DNA of 64,000 bases, from positions 124,001-188,000 of the forward strand of contig CAMARR010000003.1 in the NCBI GenBank assembly GCA_945860915.1, written 5' to 3'. Numbering within the stretch: the stretch's first letter is position 1; the number at the start of each line of letters is the position of its first letter. Shown here one piece after another: positions 1 through 8,841 of the stretch. Under the pieces are notes generated by a model, which saw only the letters and a list, made by a program, of their open reading frames with translations, was not told the DNA's origin and did not search any database. The DNA comes from Candidatus Kuenenia stuttgartensis (lineage in GTDB: Bacteria > Planctomycetota > GCA-002687715 > CAIWVZ01). Position numbers and translations under genes: made by a program.

Positions 1-629
1 CTCGTTTGTGCCACTAGAACATCCGGTGCCCAAGCCCCCGCTTCGGCGAGCATAAGTTCCGCCCGCGCCTTCGCCAGCTGAGCCTCGCGCACCGCAACGG
101 CGAACTCTGCCGCCTTGGTGTCGCGGTCCCGAGCTGCCCCGGACTTCAAAAGTAGTTTCTCGCGATCGAGTCGATCGCGATCATCGGCAAGTTGACGCTC
201 GACCTCCAACACATGCGCTCGCAGGGCCGGAAGACTCTCGGGACGAGGCTCCGCCTTCTGCCGGGCTAATGCAGCCATCGCCGCCGCCACCGACGATTGA
301 GCAGCGGCCACCGCGGCTTCCGCTTTCGCGAGTTCCGACTTGAGATGCCTATCGTCGAGCCGAAAGAGCACGTCGCCGCGCTTGACCTTCATCCCGTGAC
401 GCGCAACGACCTCCGCAACGACGCCCGAGAGTTCCGACGCGACATCAACGACCTCCGAAGACGGTTCGACTAATCCCGCTCCGGAGAGAGAATGCACAAA
501 CGGCTTGGCGGCAGGCAGGTAGACGGGGCTTGGGTCCGGGACCTTCTTTGACAAATCGTTGACCGTCCAAGCGGCCACCCCGAGCCCCGAAAGCGCGATG
601 AGGGGAAGGACGAGCGTTGCGACTCTCAT
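1..629 (-). CDS. HlyD/DevB-type periplasmic adaptor of an ABC exporter (partial, 3' end outside window)
   Basis: This gene is absent from the ORF track because it runs off the left edge; I translated it directly. It begins with ATG at 629, overlapping the ATPase stop (ATGA). The start reads MRVATLVLPLIALSGLGVAAW, an uncleaved N-terminal membrane anchor. A beta-barrel/biotinyl-lipoyl-like stretch follows (AELSGVVAEVVARHGMKVKRGD, then LFRLDDRHLK), and then a long Ala/Glu/Arg-rich coiled-coil hairpin typical of membrane fusion proteins. Such adaptors link an inner-membrane ABC permease to the outer membrane or periplasm. The upstream, overlapping ATPase and FtsX-type permease make this a DevBCA/MacAB-like export system. 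The substrate cannot be told. The C-terminal barrel domains are outside the window. Confidence 0.88.
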   Translation of the reverse strand, partial: MRVATLVLPLIALSGLGVAAWTVNDLSKKVPDPSPVYLPAAKPFVHSLSGAGLVEPSSEVVDVASELSGVVAEVVARHGMKVKRGDVLFRLDDRHLKSELAKAEAAVAAAQSSVAAAMAALARQKAEPRPESLPALRAHVLEVERQLADDRDRLDREKLLLKSGAARDRDTKAAEFAVAVREAQLAKARAELMLAEAGAWAPDVLVAQT

Positions 630-1420
630 GAATGTGACTCCGAAGTTCCGGGCGCACCCGGCTCACCTCGCCTTGCGAGGCGAGCAATCCGACCATCCGA
701 CATGACTGCGAAGACATCAGCGTAACCATACAGACGTATGTCGTGAGTGACCACGACCACGGCGCGCCCCGGCTCGACTGCGACATCGCGAATGAGGTTC
801 ATAATCATGCGTCCTGAGTCTCCGTCGAGAGCGGCTGTCGGTTCGTCGCAGACAAGAAGGCGCGGATGATGGACCAATGCGCGAGCAATCGCGACACGTT
901 GTTGCTGACCACCCGAAAGTGCAGCGGGACGCACCCGCAGCTTGTCGCCGAGGCCGACCCTCACCAGCATGTCGCGCGCGCGCGCACGCGCAATACGACG
1001 GGTCGATCCACTGAGGAGCAGCGGGATCTCGACGTTCTCTTCCGAGGTCAACCCGGGAAGCAGATTGTATTGTTGAAAGACGAATCCGATATTCGATCGG
1101 CGAAAGGCGGTCTTCCCTTCGGCATCCATCGTGTCGATGCGCTGTCCAAAGGCTTCAATCGTTCCCTCGTCGATGTCGAGCGTCGCCGCTAAAACCGAAA
1201 TCAGTGTCGTCTTTCCACAACCCGATGGTCCGACCACCATCGTGATGCCGCCGGACAGGATGTCGAGGCTGACTCCATCCAACGCGCGGACGGCCTGATC
1301 GCCACTGCCGTACACCTTGACAAGCCCGCGCGCGTTAACGACCGGGTAGGCCACGGTGCCGGTTGCTCGTGCGGCGTCCGGCTTCGCAAAAGGGTCCGAT
1401 GTTGCCGGGCCTTGACTCAT
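626..1420 (-). CDS. ABC exporter ATP-binding protein, DevA/LolD/MacB class
   Basis: 264-residue nucleotide-binding subunit. Visible motifs are Walker A GPSGCGKTT (about residues 64-72), a Q-loop in FVFQQYNL, the signature LSGGQQQR (about 168-175), Walker B with catalytic Glu in LLVCDEP, and the switch His in VVVTHD. The FVFQQYNLLPGLTSEENV stretch is characteristic of the LolD/MacB/DevA group, which works with FtsX-type permeases. The first 27 or so residues are a low-complexity extension before the domain. It overlaps its neighbours on both sides by 4 bp (ATGA), so permease, ATPase and adaptor are probably translated as one coupled unit. It would power export by the adjacent permease from the cytoplasmic face. 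Confidence 0.93.
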   Translation of the reverse strand: MSQGPATSDPFAKPDAARATGTVAYPVVNARGLVKVYGSGDQAVRALDGVSLDILSGGITMVVGPSGCGKTTLISVLAATLDIDEGTIEAFGQRIDTMDAEGKTAFRRSNIGFVFQQYNLLPGLTSEENVEIPLLLSGSTRRIARARARDMLVRVGLGDKLRVRPAALSGGQQQRVAIARALVHHPRLLVCDEPTAALDGDSGRMIMNLIRDVAVEPGRAVVVVTHDIRLYGYADVFAVMSDGRIARLARRGEPGAPGTSESHS

Positions 1421-2580
1421 TTGAAGACCATTGCCGGCTCCGTCTTCGAAACCTTGCGAAGGGCAACAAGGCCGGCACCCATGCAGAGACTGAATACTGC
1501 CCCTGCAGCGATCACGAGTAGCTCACTCGTAAGGTACGTCGGAAGCTGGCCGTTCGGACCCGCCGATCGTGCGACGAGGGAAGCCATTCCAACGCCAATA
1601 CCATAGCCGAGTCCGGCAACCGTGCATGCTTGGGCGATGATCATCGCCGCGAGCATTCTCTCCGACGCGCCCATGGCCTTGAGTGCCGCGAACTGCTTCA
1701 GATTGTCGACGGCGAAGCTATAGAAGGTCTGACCTGCGATCGCCGCTCCGACGATGAACCCCAGTGCGATCGTCGTTCCAATATTGATCGCAATACCCGT
1801 GTACTTGAGCACGTACCGGATGGTGCGCCACCGAAAGTCCTCTGGCGACTCGGCGGCAAGGCCCGTCGCCGCGCGAATACGAGCGGCCACCTCATTGTGG
1901 TCTGCGCCCTCGGCAACTTTGACAAGAACCGCCGACATCGTGGAACGTTCGCTCGGCACCCACTGGATCGCCTGTGAGTAGCGCGTGTGTATGACAGGGA
2001 GACTCTGGAAGTTCCGTGTGGCATGCGACTTGCCGACGATGATCGCCCGCTTGTCGTTGAATGTCAGCTCTTCGCCTACTTCCGCCCCTCCGATCTTCAT
2101 TGCCCCCGCTACGTCGATGATGCCTGCATCTCGACGAACGAGATCCCCCACCGAACCTTGCGCCATGCTAGATGGAGCCCCGATCATCGTCGCGTCGTCA
2201 ACGCCAATGACCAGGACGTTCTCATAGCGACCGTCGAGTCGCTTAGCGCGGGCCGCACCCTTAAACCACCGCGTGGCCCAGGCCACGCCCTCCACCTCGC
2301 GGACTCTCCAAAGGTCTGAGTCCTTCAACGCGCGGAGATCGTCGACCGTCTTCACACGGCTGTCGAACACCCAAAGGTCAACGCCCTTGGTGTCGAGGAT
2401 AATGGCGCCCGATCGCCGCATGAGCCCCGTAAATACCGCCCCCTGCTCGACAATGAGGAACACGGCAAAGGTCACTCCCATGACGATGGAGAGGAACTTG
2501 GCCCGGTCTCGCACGAGCATCTTCAGAGCAACGACAAGCACCGAAGATGCTAACGTCCGCCGTGGCTCCTCTAGTTCCAT
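1417..2580 (-). CDS. ABC exporter permease, FtsX/DevC-like
   Basis: A 387-residue integral membrane protein if started at ATG 2580; the ORF track uses an in-frame TTG at 2589. One N-terminal membrane helix (KFLSIVMGVTFAVFLIVEQGA) is followed by a large periplasmic region with a MacB-like core. Three C-terminal helices follow (around IGTTIALGFIVGAAIAG, MIIAQACTVAGLGYGIGVG and LLVIAAGAVFSLCMGAGLV). This 1+3 topology is typical of FtsX/MacB/DevC permeases. It is the first gene of the exporter operon. Its 5' end overlaps the divergent ygiQ-like gene head to head, so its promoter must lie inside that gene. Substrate unknown; DevC relatives export glycolipids or small molecules. Confidence 0.88.
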   Translation of the reverse strand: MELEEPRRTLASSVLVVALKMLVRDRAKFLSIVMGVTFAVFLIVEQGAVFTGLMRRSGAIILDTKGVDLWVFDSRVKTVDDLRALKDSDLWRVREVEGVAWATRWFKGAARAKRLDGRYENVLVIGVDDATMIGAPSSMAQGSVGDLVRRDAGIIDVAGAMKIGGAEVGEELTFNDKRAIIVGKSHATRNFQSLPVIHTRYSQAIQWVPSERSTMSAVLVKVAEGADHNEVAARIRAATGLAAESPEDFRWRTIRYVLKYTGIAINIGTTIALGFIVGAAIAGQTFYSFAVDNLKQFAALKAMGASERMLAAMIIAQACTVAGLGYGIGVGMASLVARSAGPNGQLPTYLTSELLVIAAGAVFSLCMGAGLVALRKVSKTEPAMVFK

Positions 2581-4631
2581 TCCTGCCAATGTCGCCCGTC
2601 GAGGTCAAGACGCGGGGATGGGATGGCGTTGACGTGGTGATCGTCTCTGGAGACGCCTACGTCGATCACCCGTCGTTTGCCATGGCCATCCTCGGTCGAG
2701 TGCTTGAGGCCCAGGGATTCAAGGTCGCCATCTTGTCGCAGCCGCCGTGGCACTCCGCCGAGGCTTTCCGGACCTTCGGCCGCCCACGCCTCTTCTTTGC
2801 GGTGTCGGCGGGCAACATGGACTCGATGATTAACCACTACACGGCGAACCGGAAGCCGCGTTCGGATGACGCCTACTCGCCCGGCGGCAAGTCCGGCCTG
2901 CGCCCGGATCGTGCGACCAACGTGTATTCGCAACGCTGCAAAGAGGCGTACCCGGGTGTTCCCGTCGTCATCGGCGGTGTCGAGGCCTCGCTGCGCCGAT
3001 TCGCCCACTATGACTTCTGGAGCGACACGGTTCGCCCCTCTGTCCTAGTGTCATCGAAGGCCGACCTCCTCGTCTACGGCATGGGCGAGAAGAACATCGT
3101 CGAGATCGCACTCCGCATGTCTGTTGGGGAGTCGATCAAGGATCTGCGCGACTTGCGGGGGACCGCGTTCCTTCTTGGTGCGAAGGAGGCCGTCGCACCG
3201 TTCCCGGATTCCATCAAGACTCCAACGACCCCTCGCGACGACACGGTCGAGTTGGCGACCTTCGAAGCCATGCGTGACGATAAAGTCACCTTCGCCAAGG
3301 CGACGGCGGTCATGCACAAGGAGTCCAACCCGCACAATGCACGACGCCTCCTTCAACGCCACGGCGATCGCGTCGTAGTCCAGAATCCTCCGAGACTGCC
3401 CCTTTCCACGCCCGAAATGGACGCGATCTATGACCTCCCGTATGAGCGCCGTGCTCACCCGTCGTACACGGCACCCGTTCCCGCCGAAGAGATGATGCGC
3501 TCAAGCATCACCATCATGCGCGGCTGTTTCGCGGGTTGCACCTTCTGCTCCATCACCACGCACCAAGGACGGCCGGTGCAGTCACGTTCGCCCGAATCCG
3601 TAGTGAAGGAAGTGGAATCTCTCGAAGGGCTTCCAGGCTACAAGGGGACGGTGTCCGATCTCGGCGGGCCGACCGCCAACATGTACGGCATGCAGTGCAC
3701 CAAGCCGGAAGTCGAGGCCATTTGCCGCAGGCTCTCGTGCATCTTCCCCACCGTGTGCAAGTTGCTCGGGACCGACCACGGGCCAGTCATCGACCTCATG
3801 CGTCGCGTTCGCGGCGCGGCTGGTGTGAAGAAAGTGAACATTGCGAGCGGCGTTCGGATGGACCTCGCCCGACTCTCCCCCAAGTACCTAGAAGAGCTGG
3901 CGCGCTACCACGTCGGTGGCCACCTCAAGGTCGCACCGGAGCACATCGACGACGGCGTCTTGCGCCGCATGAAGAAGCCCAACAGGAACGACTTCGAGTC
4001 CTTTGCTGCCGCCTTTGAAGAGGCCAGCAACAAGGCGGGCAAGGATCAGTACCTCGTTCCTTACTTCATCGCGTCGCACCCAGGCTCAGACCTTAAGGCC
4101 ATGATCCAGCTCGCGGTGTTCCTGAAGCGCAATGGCTATCGACCCAAGCAAGTTCAGGACTTCATTCCGTCGCCCATGGATCTTGCGACTGCGATGTACT
4201 GGACGGGCCTTGACCCTGAGACACTCGAGCCCGTAGTCATCGCTCGCAATCTCAAGGATCGCCGCATGCAGCGCGCGTTGATGCAGTGGTTCAAGCCCGA
4301 AAACTGGTTCGAAGTCCGTAAGGCGCTCCTTGAAGAGGGTCGCGGCGACCTCATTGGTGAGGGCTGCGATGCACTAATCCCGTCATCTCCCCCAAAGGAA
4401 GCGATGGACCATCGGAGGGCACGGGCGCACGTCGAAATGGGCAAGTATGTCCACGAGAAGGGACAACGGCCCGAGGATCGAGACTGGGATGCCTTCACGG
4501 GATATCGCGATCGAGAGCAGCGCCTTCCCGATGAGGAGGCAGAGGGCAAGGGTGCGCCGTCTCCGGCGCCGAAGCCGCCATTGCCAAAGCCGCGTTCCGT
4601 GGGCTATCGGCCATTTCGAAAAAAGTTCTAG
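2547..4631 (+). CDS. ygiQ: YgiQ family radical SAM protein
   Basis: 694-residue protein of the YgiQ (UPF0313) family. The radical-SAM cluster motif CFAGCTFC (CxxxCxxC) sits near residues 327-334 after RGCF. N-terminal SGDAYVDHPSFAMAILGRVLEAQGF and the long C-terminal half (KVAPEHIDDGVLRRMKKP, QVQDFIPSPMDLATAMYWTG) are family hallmarks. The upstream ATG at 2547 is preferred over the internal ATG at 2589 because the extra residues include PFLPMS, which aligns with the same sequence in the E. coli protein as I recall it. This makes the gene overlap the divergent permease by about 34 bp. The last 40 residues are Pro/Lys-rich. The biochemical role of the family is not firmly established. Confidence 0.93.
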   Translation: MLTSAVAPLVPFLPMSPVEVKTRGWDGVDVVIVSGDAYVDHPSFAMAILGRVLEAQGFKVAILSQPPWHSAEAFRTFGRPRLFFAVSAGNMDSMINHYTANRKPRSDDAYSPGGKSGLRPDRATNVYSQRCKEAYPGVPVVIGGVEASLRRFAHYDFWSDTVRPSVLVSSKADLLVYGMGEKNIVEIALRMSVGESIKDLRDLRGTAFLLGAKEAVAPFPDSIKTPTTPRDDTVELATFEAMRDDKVTFAKATAVMHKESNPHNARRLLQRHGDRVVVQNPPRLPLSTPEMDAIYDLPYERRAHPSYTAPVPAEEMMRSSITIMRGCFAGCTFCSITTHQGRPVQSRSPESVVKEVESLEGLPGYKGTVSDLGGPTANMYGMQCTKPEVEAICRRLSCIFPTVCKLLGTDHGPVIDLMRRVRGAAGVKKVNIASGVRMDLARLSPKYLEELARYHVGGHLKVAPEHIDDGVLRRMKKPNRNDFESFAAAFEEASNKAGKDQYLVPYFIASHPGSDLKAMIQLAVFLKRNGYRPKQVQDFIPSPMDLATAMYWTGLDPETLEPVVIARNLKDRRMQRALMQWFKPENWFEVRKALLEEGRGDLIGEGCDALIPSSPPKEAMDHRRARAHVEMGKYVHEKGQRPEDRDWDAFTGYRDREQRLPDEEAEGKGAPSPAPKPPLPKPRSVGYRPFRKKF

Positions 4632-4649
4632 TCAACCGCTAGCGCGTCG

Positions 4650-5315
4650 TTACTTGCGACTTGTGGACTTAAGTCTAGAGAGCAATTCCGTGAGGTCGAC
4701 CGGTAGTGGCGCCTCAAACTGGAGTTCCATCCCTGACTGAGGGTGGACGATCCCGAGTGTCCGCGCGTGGAGCGCAACGCGCCGGAACTTGACAACGGCG
4801 TCACGACCAAAGGCGTACTTTCGTTCGCCGACTAGCGGGAATCGCGCATAGGCGAAGTGAAGTCTAATTTGGTTGTAGCGACCCGTCAGAAGGTCCACTT
4901 CGACTTCCGTGCATGGGCCAATTCGGGACAGCGTCCGAAATTTTGTGAGGGCAGGCTTCCCTCGTGAGGACACCGTCGCGTCGGCTCCTCGATCCTCAAT
5001 CGGCCAGGTCCATGACCCAGCCTCGGGTACGACGCGCCCCTGAACAAGCGCCCAGTAGAGCTTCGTCACGGAACGCGCTCGGAAGGTCTCCTCAAGTCGG
5101 GCACGGGCGATCTCATGTCGGCCAAGCACCATCACGCCGCTAACGTCGCGATCAAGCCGATGGACAGGCAATGCGACGATCCGGTGCTCCTTCAGCACGT
5201 CGACAACGGTCTTGCCCGAAGCCCCCGGAGACGAAACGGAAAGGAGGCCTGATGGCTTGTTCACAACAACGATGTCGTCGTCGGAATGGAGGATCTCAAG
5301 TCGCGAAGGGGTCAC
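4650..5315 (-). CDS. RluA/RsuA-type RNA pseudouridine synthase
   Basis: 221-residue RNA pseudouridine synthase without an S4 domain. The catalytic motif HRLDRDVSG gives Asp at about residue 55, preceded by VVVNKPSGLLSV and followed by KLYWALVQG and TGRYNQIRLHFA, all RluA-family signatures. The ORF track begins at 5450, but that extension is Arg/Pro-rich and is read through the end of the upstream gene. I chose GTG 5315 because it overlaps the YaaA-like stop exactly (GTGA), implying coupling. It would convert uridine to pseudouridine in rRNA or tRNA; the site cannot be assigned from sequence. It ends 18 bp from the convergent ygiQ-like stop. Confidence 0.88.
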   Translation of the reverse strand: MTPSRLEILHSDDDIVVVNKPSGLLSVSSPGASGKTVVDVLKEHRIVALPVHRLDRDVSGVMVLGRHEIARARLEETFRARSVTKLYWALVQGRVVPEAGSWTWPIEDRGADATVSSRGKPALTKFRTLSRIGPCTEVEVDLLTGRYNQIRLHFAYARFPLVGERKYAFGRDAVVKFRRVALHARTLGIVHPQSGMELQFEAPLPVDLTELLSRLKSTSRK

Positions 5316-6115
5316 CGCACGAAATGTAGCACCGCATCTCCCGCCGATGGGCCGCCGGCTGAGTTCGCGTGCCGATGGCCGCTTGTCGAAACGAATTTTT
5401 GAAGGTGGCTCAGGTCGCCGACCCGCCCGTTCGCCATCCAGCGAAGACACTCGCCCGTGAGGCGGGGCGCAGCCGCGGACTCACCCACAAGTCCAGCGCG
5501 CGTACGACGACTGAATCGAATCGTCATCTGAGTTGAGGGTGCCGTCACCCACAACGCAGCGAGGCGACGCGGCAGGAATGACACCACGGGTATTCCCCGG
5601 GTCAACCGGTCGAGAGTGGTTGACACGGGGCCGCGCCAATGGAAATGGAGCGACCCAATTCCCGGCAGGTCCGCAGCGATCGGGCATCGGTAGTCTGGAA
5701 TCCGCTCCTTCGGCGTCACCACGCCAAGCAGCGGGCACACGAAAAGCACGGAACCCTCGAGATCCGCATAGGCTGCAGCGCCAAGCGTATCAAACGACAT
5801 TGCTGACCGCATGAGTGGGTCGGTCCTCAGAAACGGCGAGACCCGCGGTGTTCGATCAAAACCTAAGTTGACGGCTCTGCTGCCTTGAACGTCCGCCCCC
5901 ATCGGACCGAGGACCTTCAGTGCCGTGGCGGGGTGCAGCATCGCCTGTCGGAAGGCCGCAAGAGCTTCCCGTCGAGGTGCAGCGATGTGCTTCAGGCGGG
6001 TTGTCACTTCCCATCGGCGATGGACCTCGCGGTTCACTAGCGTCGTCTCTCCCGACTTGTATTCAGGAAGAGGCAACAGAATTCGCAAGCTAGGCAGGGC
6101 GTGGTTCGACGGCAC
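5312..6115 (-). CDS. YaaA/UPF0246 (DUF328)-like protein
   Basis: 267-residue protein matching the peroxide-stress YaaA superfamily by pattern: LRILLPLPEYKSGET near the start (family LLPPSE-K-GG), AMSFDTLGAAAYADL (family YTGVLYDAL), LFVCPLLGVVTPKERIPDYR (family SALFGLV-P-D-IP-YR), and LPGIGSLHFHWRGPV. In E. coli YaaA protects against iron-driven oxidative DNA damage and has a DNA-binding fold. Start codon is GTG 6115 with a GAGGA-like ribosome site about 9 bp upstream; a TTG directly before RILLP is an alternative. The C-terminal third is Arg-rich and less like the family. Its stop overlaps the pseudouridine synthase start. Confidence 0.68.
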   Translation of the reverse strand: MPSNHALPSLRILLPLPEYKSGETTLVNREVHRRWEVTTRLKHIAAPRREALAAFRQAMLHPATALKVLGPMGADVQGSRAVNLGFDRTPRVSPFLRTDPLMRSAMSFDTLGAAAYADLEGSVLFVCPLLGVVTPKERIPDYRCPIAADLPGIGSLHFHWRGPVSTTLDRLTRGIPVVSFLPRRLAALWVTAPSTQMTIRFSRRTRAGLVGESAAAPRLTGECLRWMANGRVGDLSHLQKFVSTSGHRHANSAGGPSAGDAVLHFVR

Positions 6116-6237
6116 GTGTCAAGGTTCCTCGGGAGGGTCGATTGTGGCGCTCGGGCCCGTCATGTCAATGCGAAGATCGCGTTCGACCAGCATGCCTCCC
6201 TTGCCGCGACGGTGGCTTCCTGCAACATGAACTCTCC

Positions 6238-7641
6238 ATGACGCCAACACCTACGCCCACCCAGGCAATCGACCGACTCATTCGTGATCCCGCGGCACGG
6301 ATTCACTTTGTCGGCATTGGTGGTACGGGCATGAGCGCCCTCGCGCACGGTCGAGCCATGATGGGCGGAACGACATCAGGCAGCGACCGCGACTTCGACC
6401 GCAATCCTGACTCCGCCGAACGGAGACGCTGCCAGAAGCTAGGAATCGCCGTCTATACTCAGGACGGCAGTGGAGTTCCAAACGCGGCTGCGCTCGTCTA
6501 CTCAACAGCCGTCGAGACCTCGATACCCGACATGGCCCGCGCCGTCGACCTCGGAACTCCACTCATCCATCGCTCAGCGTGGCTTGCCGCATGGGTTCGC
6601 TCGCGCCGCACCGTTGCCATCACTGGCACGAGCGGAAAGTCGACTACGGTTGCGATGACCTTCGAAGCTCTGCGGGGCGCTGGGATGGATCCTGGTGTGA
6701 TTTCTGGCGGTGACCTCCGATGTCTTCAGCTTGACGGAGCGCGCGGCAACGTTCATGTAGGCACAGGCCCGCTCGTTATCGAGTCCGACGAAAGCGACTC
6801 GTCGTGCACCGAATACGAGCCGGCAATCACTGTCATCTTGAATCTACAACGTGATCACCACGACGAAGCAACACTGCTGCGAGTATTTCGCGACTGTGTC
6901 GCCAGGACAAGGCAACGCGTACTGGTTTCCGCGGATCCCGCGCTTGATCCTCTTCGCGAAGGCGCAATCACGTTCGGCAATCAGGCCGTCTCCTCGCTCG
7001 CTGCAACTTCCGTCGAGTGTTTGGCGGACCGAAGCCGATTTTTCTTTGCCGGAGTGAGGGTCGATCTTCCGCTCCCGGGAGCCCACAACGTCGATAACGC
7101 TGTCGCAGCACTTGCGGTCGTCGCCACACTCGGTGGAGACCTCCGCAAGGCAGCGGAGGCGCTCGCCCACTTCCGCGGCGTCGCGCGGCGCTTTGAGGTC
7201 CTTGGGCGGCGGGGCGAACTGGAAGTGGTTGACGACTTTGCCCACAACGCTGCGAAGATCTCGGCTGCAGTGAAAACGGCCCAGCTGAGGTCACCACGCG
7301 TTGTCGCTTTTTGGCAACCTCACGGATTCAAGCCAACGCGTGATTTCCGTCGTGATCTCGTCGAGGCTTTTGCTACGACGATCCGACCGTCCGACATCGT
7401 GGTGCTTCCTGAGATTTATTACGCGGGGGGCCAGGCGACGCGGGACATCTCATCTGCGGACCTCTGCAATGATCTCATCGCCAAGGGCATCGACGCGCGG
7501 TTCCTTGCGCAACGTGATGCGATTGTCGAGACCGTCAGATCTCTCCCAGAAGGCCCCGCCTGCATCCTGTTGATGGCCGCGCGCGATCCGTCGTTTCGAA
7601 GCTTCGCCGAGGGTGTGGCTAAGGAGTTAACGACTGCCTGA
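6238..7641 (+). CDS. Mur ligase family protein, MurC/Mpl-like but atypical
   Basis: 467-residue three-domain ligase. The N-terminal Rossmann motif RIHFVGIGGTGMSALAHG is MurC/Mpl-like, and the ATP loop is GTSGKSTT (residues 130-137) instead of the usual GTHGKTTT. Other markers are ESDESDSS, LNLQRDHHDE (central domain), HNVDNAVAALAV and VVDDFAHNAAKI (C-terminal domain; normally DD[YF]-HHP). Canonical MurC adds L-Ala to UDP-MurNAc; Mpl recycles murein tripeptide. The altered ATP loop and the loss of the second His of the HHP motif make either role uncertain. It is not in a dcw/mur cluster. I chose ATG 6238 because the preceding 32 codons lack family similarity. It overlaps the convergent neighbour by 23 bp. 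Confidence 0.75.
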   Translation: MTPTPTPTQAIDRLIRDPAARIHFVGIGGTGMSALAHGRAMMGGTTSGSDRDFDRNPDSAERRRCQKLGIAVYTQDGSGVPNAAALVYSTAVETSIPDMARAVDLGTPLIHRSAWLAAWVRSRRTVAITGTSGKSTTVAMTFEALRGAGMDPGVISGGDLRCLQLDGARGNVHVGTGPLVIESDESDSSCTEYEPAITVILNLQRDHHDEATLLRVFRDCVARTRQRVLVSADPALDPLREGAITFGNQAVSSLAATSVECLADRSRFFFAGVRVDLPLPGAHNVDNAVAALAVVATLGGDLRKAAEALAHFRGVARRFEVLGRRGELEVVDDFAHNAAKISAAVKTAQLRSPRVVAFWQPHGFKPTRDFRRDLVEAFATTIRPSDIVVLPEIYYAGGQATRDISSADLCNDLIAKGIDARFLAQRDAIVETVRSLPEGPACILLMAARDPSFRSFAEGVAKELTTA

Positions 7642-8788
7642 TGTCGAGGCCGCGCTCGCGGAGCCGATCAAAGTAGGCCGACGAAAACGCCACCATTTCG
7701 GGGGTGTGTGCTCCGGGAGGGATTCGGCCGAGCACCGCGTCCTCGAGGACCGCTGCAGCAGGAAACGCCGTCGTCCGCTCCATCGCCGTGAATCCCGTGG
7801 TTTCACATCCGTGATCGAGGAGCCAAGCTTCGCGTTTCGCCGGCGCCCCGCGATGCGTCCCTTCGCAGGTCACGCGCAACACCACGAGGTCTCGGTCGCT
7901 TGGGAACGCCAAGCGCTCTCGCAGAAGAGACTCCGTTACCGATCTTGGTGCGATCTGGATGCCATCGACATGCCGTGTCTCGCTGTCGAGCAGCCCCAGA
8001 TCTCTCAGGAGACGCACTTGCGCAAAATGCCCCGGATAGCGAATCGTCTTGTAGTCGTACTCATCGAGTCGTCCGAGGAAGTTCCATGGGGCCAGCGATG
8101 TGCCTCCTGATGTAACGGAGGCCTCCATCTTGCCGAGAGGCTGTGGCAACTCGATGATCTCGTCTTCCGTCAGTGTCGGAACAGAGACAATTTTTCCACC
8201 CCGGATGAACGCGGCGTGCCCGAGATATTCATTCACGAGACCTGAAACGCTAAACGCGAGTCGATAATTCATCGGAGGGCGAGGCACGATAGGAAGCCCT
8301 CCGCAACGCAGGTGGACGCGCCGAGGCGAGTCCATATTCTCCATGAGGTGGGCGGCAAGTTGATTCGCGAGGCCGGGTGCTAGCCCGCAGTCAGGAATCA
8401 GGCAGACGCCCTTCTTCGCCGCGTGTGGACCCCACGCGAGTTCGGAGCGCACGAGGTCAGTATTGCCACCTAGGTCGCAGAAGTGTGCCCCGACGGCGAT
8501 CGAGGCCTCAACCGCATTGGGATTTAAGAAGTACGGCAGCGCGGAAAGCACTCCATGCGTTCCGTCGAGGGCTCGGCATAGATCGCCAATATTCGAGGCG
8601 TCCACTTGGCTGCCGATGGCAATCCCCATGCCACAAAGTCGATTCACCCGTGCGGCCGCCGCCTGAGCCGTAGATTCCGATGCATCTAGGAAGCGGATCT
8701 GACGCGCCCAAGGGCGCAGGGCGAGGTCGTAACCCGCGGCACACCCTTGCATGCCGGCACCAAGGACCGCGATGTCGAATCGATTCAT
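7619..8788 (-). CDS. Saccharopine dehydrogenase-like / lysine 6-dehydrogenase family NAD(P)-dependent oxidoreductase
   Basis: 389-residue protein. An N-terminal Rossmann fold is clear (FDIAVLGAGMQGCAAGYDLA), followed by VLSALPYFLNPNAVEASIAVGAHFCDLGGN and a catalytic-domain stretch PDCGLAPGLANQLAAHL. Both stretches are typical of saccharopine dehydrogenase C-terminal/lysine dehydrogenase family enzymes. The family includes lysine-catabolic and polyamine-synthesis (carboxynorspermidine) dehydrogenases, so the substrate is open. I chose ATG 8788 because an AGGA lies 11 bp upstream; ATG 8800 overlaps that AGGA and would lack a ribosome site. It is transcribed divergently from ispH with about 53 bp between starts. 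Its 3' end overlaps the Mur-ligase-like gene by 23 bp. Confidence 0.8.
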   Translation of the reverse strand: MNRFDIAVLGAGMQGCAAGYDLALRPWARQIRFLDASESTAQAAAARVNRLCGMGIAIGSQVDASNIGDLCRALDGTHGVLSALPYFLNPNAVEASIAVGAHFCDLGGNTDLVRSELAWGPHAAKKGVCLIPDCGLAPGLANQLAAHLMENMDSPRRVHLRCGGLPIVPRPPMNYRLAFSVSGLVNEYLGHAAFIRGGKIVSVPTLTEDEIIELPQPLGKMEASVTSGGTSLAPWNFLGRLDEYDYKTIRYPGHFAQVRLLRDLGLLDSETRHVDGIQIAPRSVTESLLRERLAFPSDRDLVVLRVTCEGTHRGAPAKREAWLLDHGCETTGFTAMERTTAFPAAAVLEDAVLGRIPPGAHTPEMVAFSSAYFDRLRERGLDIRQSLTP

Positions 8789-8841
8789 GGGTAATGCCAT
8801 CCTAGCGTGCCGGGAGAGCCGGAATGCTAGTTTGTCGCGCT

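Noticed and set aside
6238-7641. Calling the Mur ligase simply murC
   Set aside because: Altered ATP-loop and HHP motifs and lack of a cell-wall gene context make a firm symbol unsafe.
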